From the NCBI GenBank assembly GCA_023260315.1, contig JALQVQ010000025.1:1-6498 (forward strand): a stretch of 6,498 bases of DNA, read 5' to 3'. The stretch comes from Burkholderiaceae bacterium. Its GTDB lineage: Bacteria; Pseudomonadota; Gammaproteobacteria; Burkholderiales; Burkholderiaceae_C. Position 1 is the stretch's first letter; each line of letters begins with the position of its first letter. Shown here one piece after another: positions 6,424 to 6,498 of this stretch. The position numbers and the translations under genes were made by a program. The notes beneath the pieces are model-generated. The model saw only the letters and a program-made list of their open reading frames with translations. It was not told the DNA's origin and made no database searches.

Positions 6424-6498
6424 TTAACGCTTGCTGAACTGCTTGCGACGACGCGCAGAACGCAAACCAACCTTCTTACGCTCAACTTCGCGGGCATC
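6424..6498 (-). CDS. rpsI: 30S ribosomal protein S9, C-terminal fragment
   Basis: The last 24 codons and TAA stop of S9, cut by the right edge of the window. The visible peptide, DAREVERKKVGLRSARRRKQ followed by FSKR, is the conserved basic C-terminal tail of S9. In the assembled ribosome this tail reaches into the 30S P site and contacts the anticodon stem-loop of the P-site tRNA, and its final Lys-Arg is nearly invariant. rplM normally lies directly upstream in the same operon, outside this window. The tail is intact; the rest of the gene cannot be judged. Confidence 0.96.
   Translation of the reverse strand, partial: DAREVERKKVGLRSARRRKQFSKR

Overview
The window reads as ordinary chromosomal housekeeping DNA from a betaproteobacterium, most likely Burkholderiales. 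The basis is the gene order (rpsI, a membrane coiled-coil protein of the DUF6776 type, bactofilin, erpA, then anmK, an M23 peptidase and tyrS), which I recall as a conserved neighbourhood in that order, together with moderately high GC. No species can be named from sequence alone. I see no mobile element, CRISPR array, tRNA gene or prophage. No gene-free stretch reaches 300 bases; the longest gap, about 119 bases, lies between tyrS and the M23 gene.

Layout from left to right. A cation diffusion facilitator (CDF) transporter on the minus strand runs off the left edge (1-588). It follows tyrS (620-1867, minus) by 31 bases and is probably co-transcribed with it. A short divergent promoter region (1868-1986) separates tyrS from a plus-strand pair: an M23 murein endopeptidase with a TTG start (1987-3456), then anmK (3464-4651) after only 7 bases. 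A strong bidirectional terminator (4650-4678) sits between anmK and the convergent minus-strand erpA (4706-5074). Upstream of erpA on the minus strand are a bactofilin (5164-5559), a DUF6776-type protein (5617-6327), a clear terminator (6368-6405) and the last 24 codons of rpsI (6424-6498, cut by the right edge).

Functionally, four of the genes point to the cell envelope. The M23 enzyme should cut peptide cross-links in murein. AnmK salvages the anhydro-MurNAc released during murein turnover. Bactofilin forms cytoplasmic filaments that in other bacteria localise wall enzymes. The DUF6776-type protein has one membrane helix followed by a coiled coil. TyrS, S9 and ErpA serve translation and Fe-S cluster maturation. 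There is no clear evidence of a wholly new system. The best lead is a possible bactofilin, coiled-coil membrane protein and M23 peptidase module. Smaller points are an atypical metal-site motif in the CDF transporter, a non-triplet tandem repeat near the start of the M23 gene, and overlapping divergent promoters.
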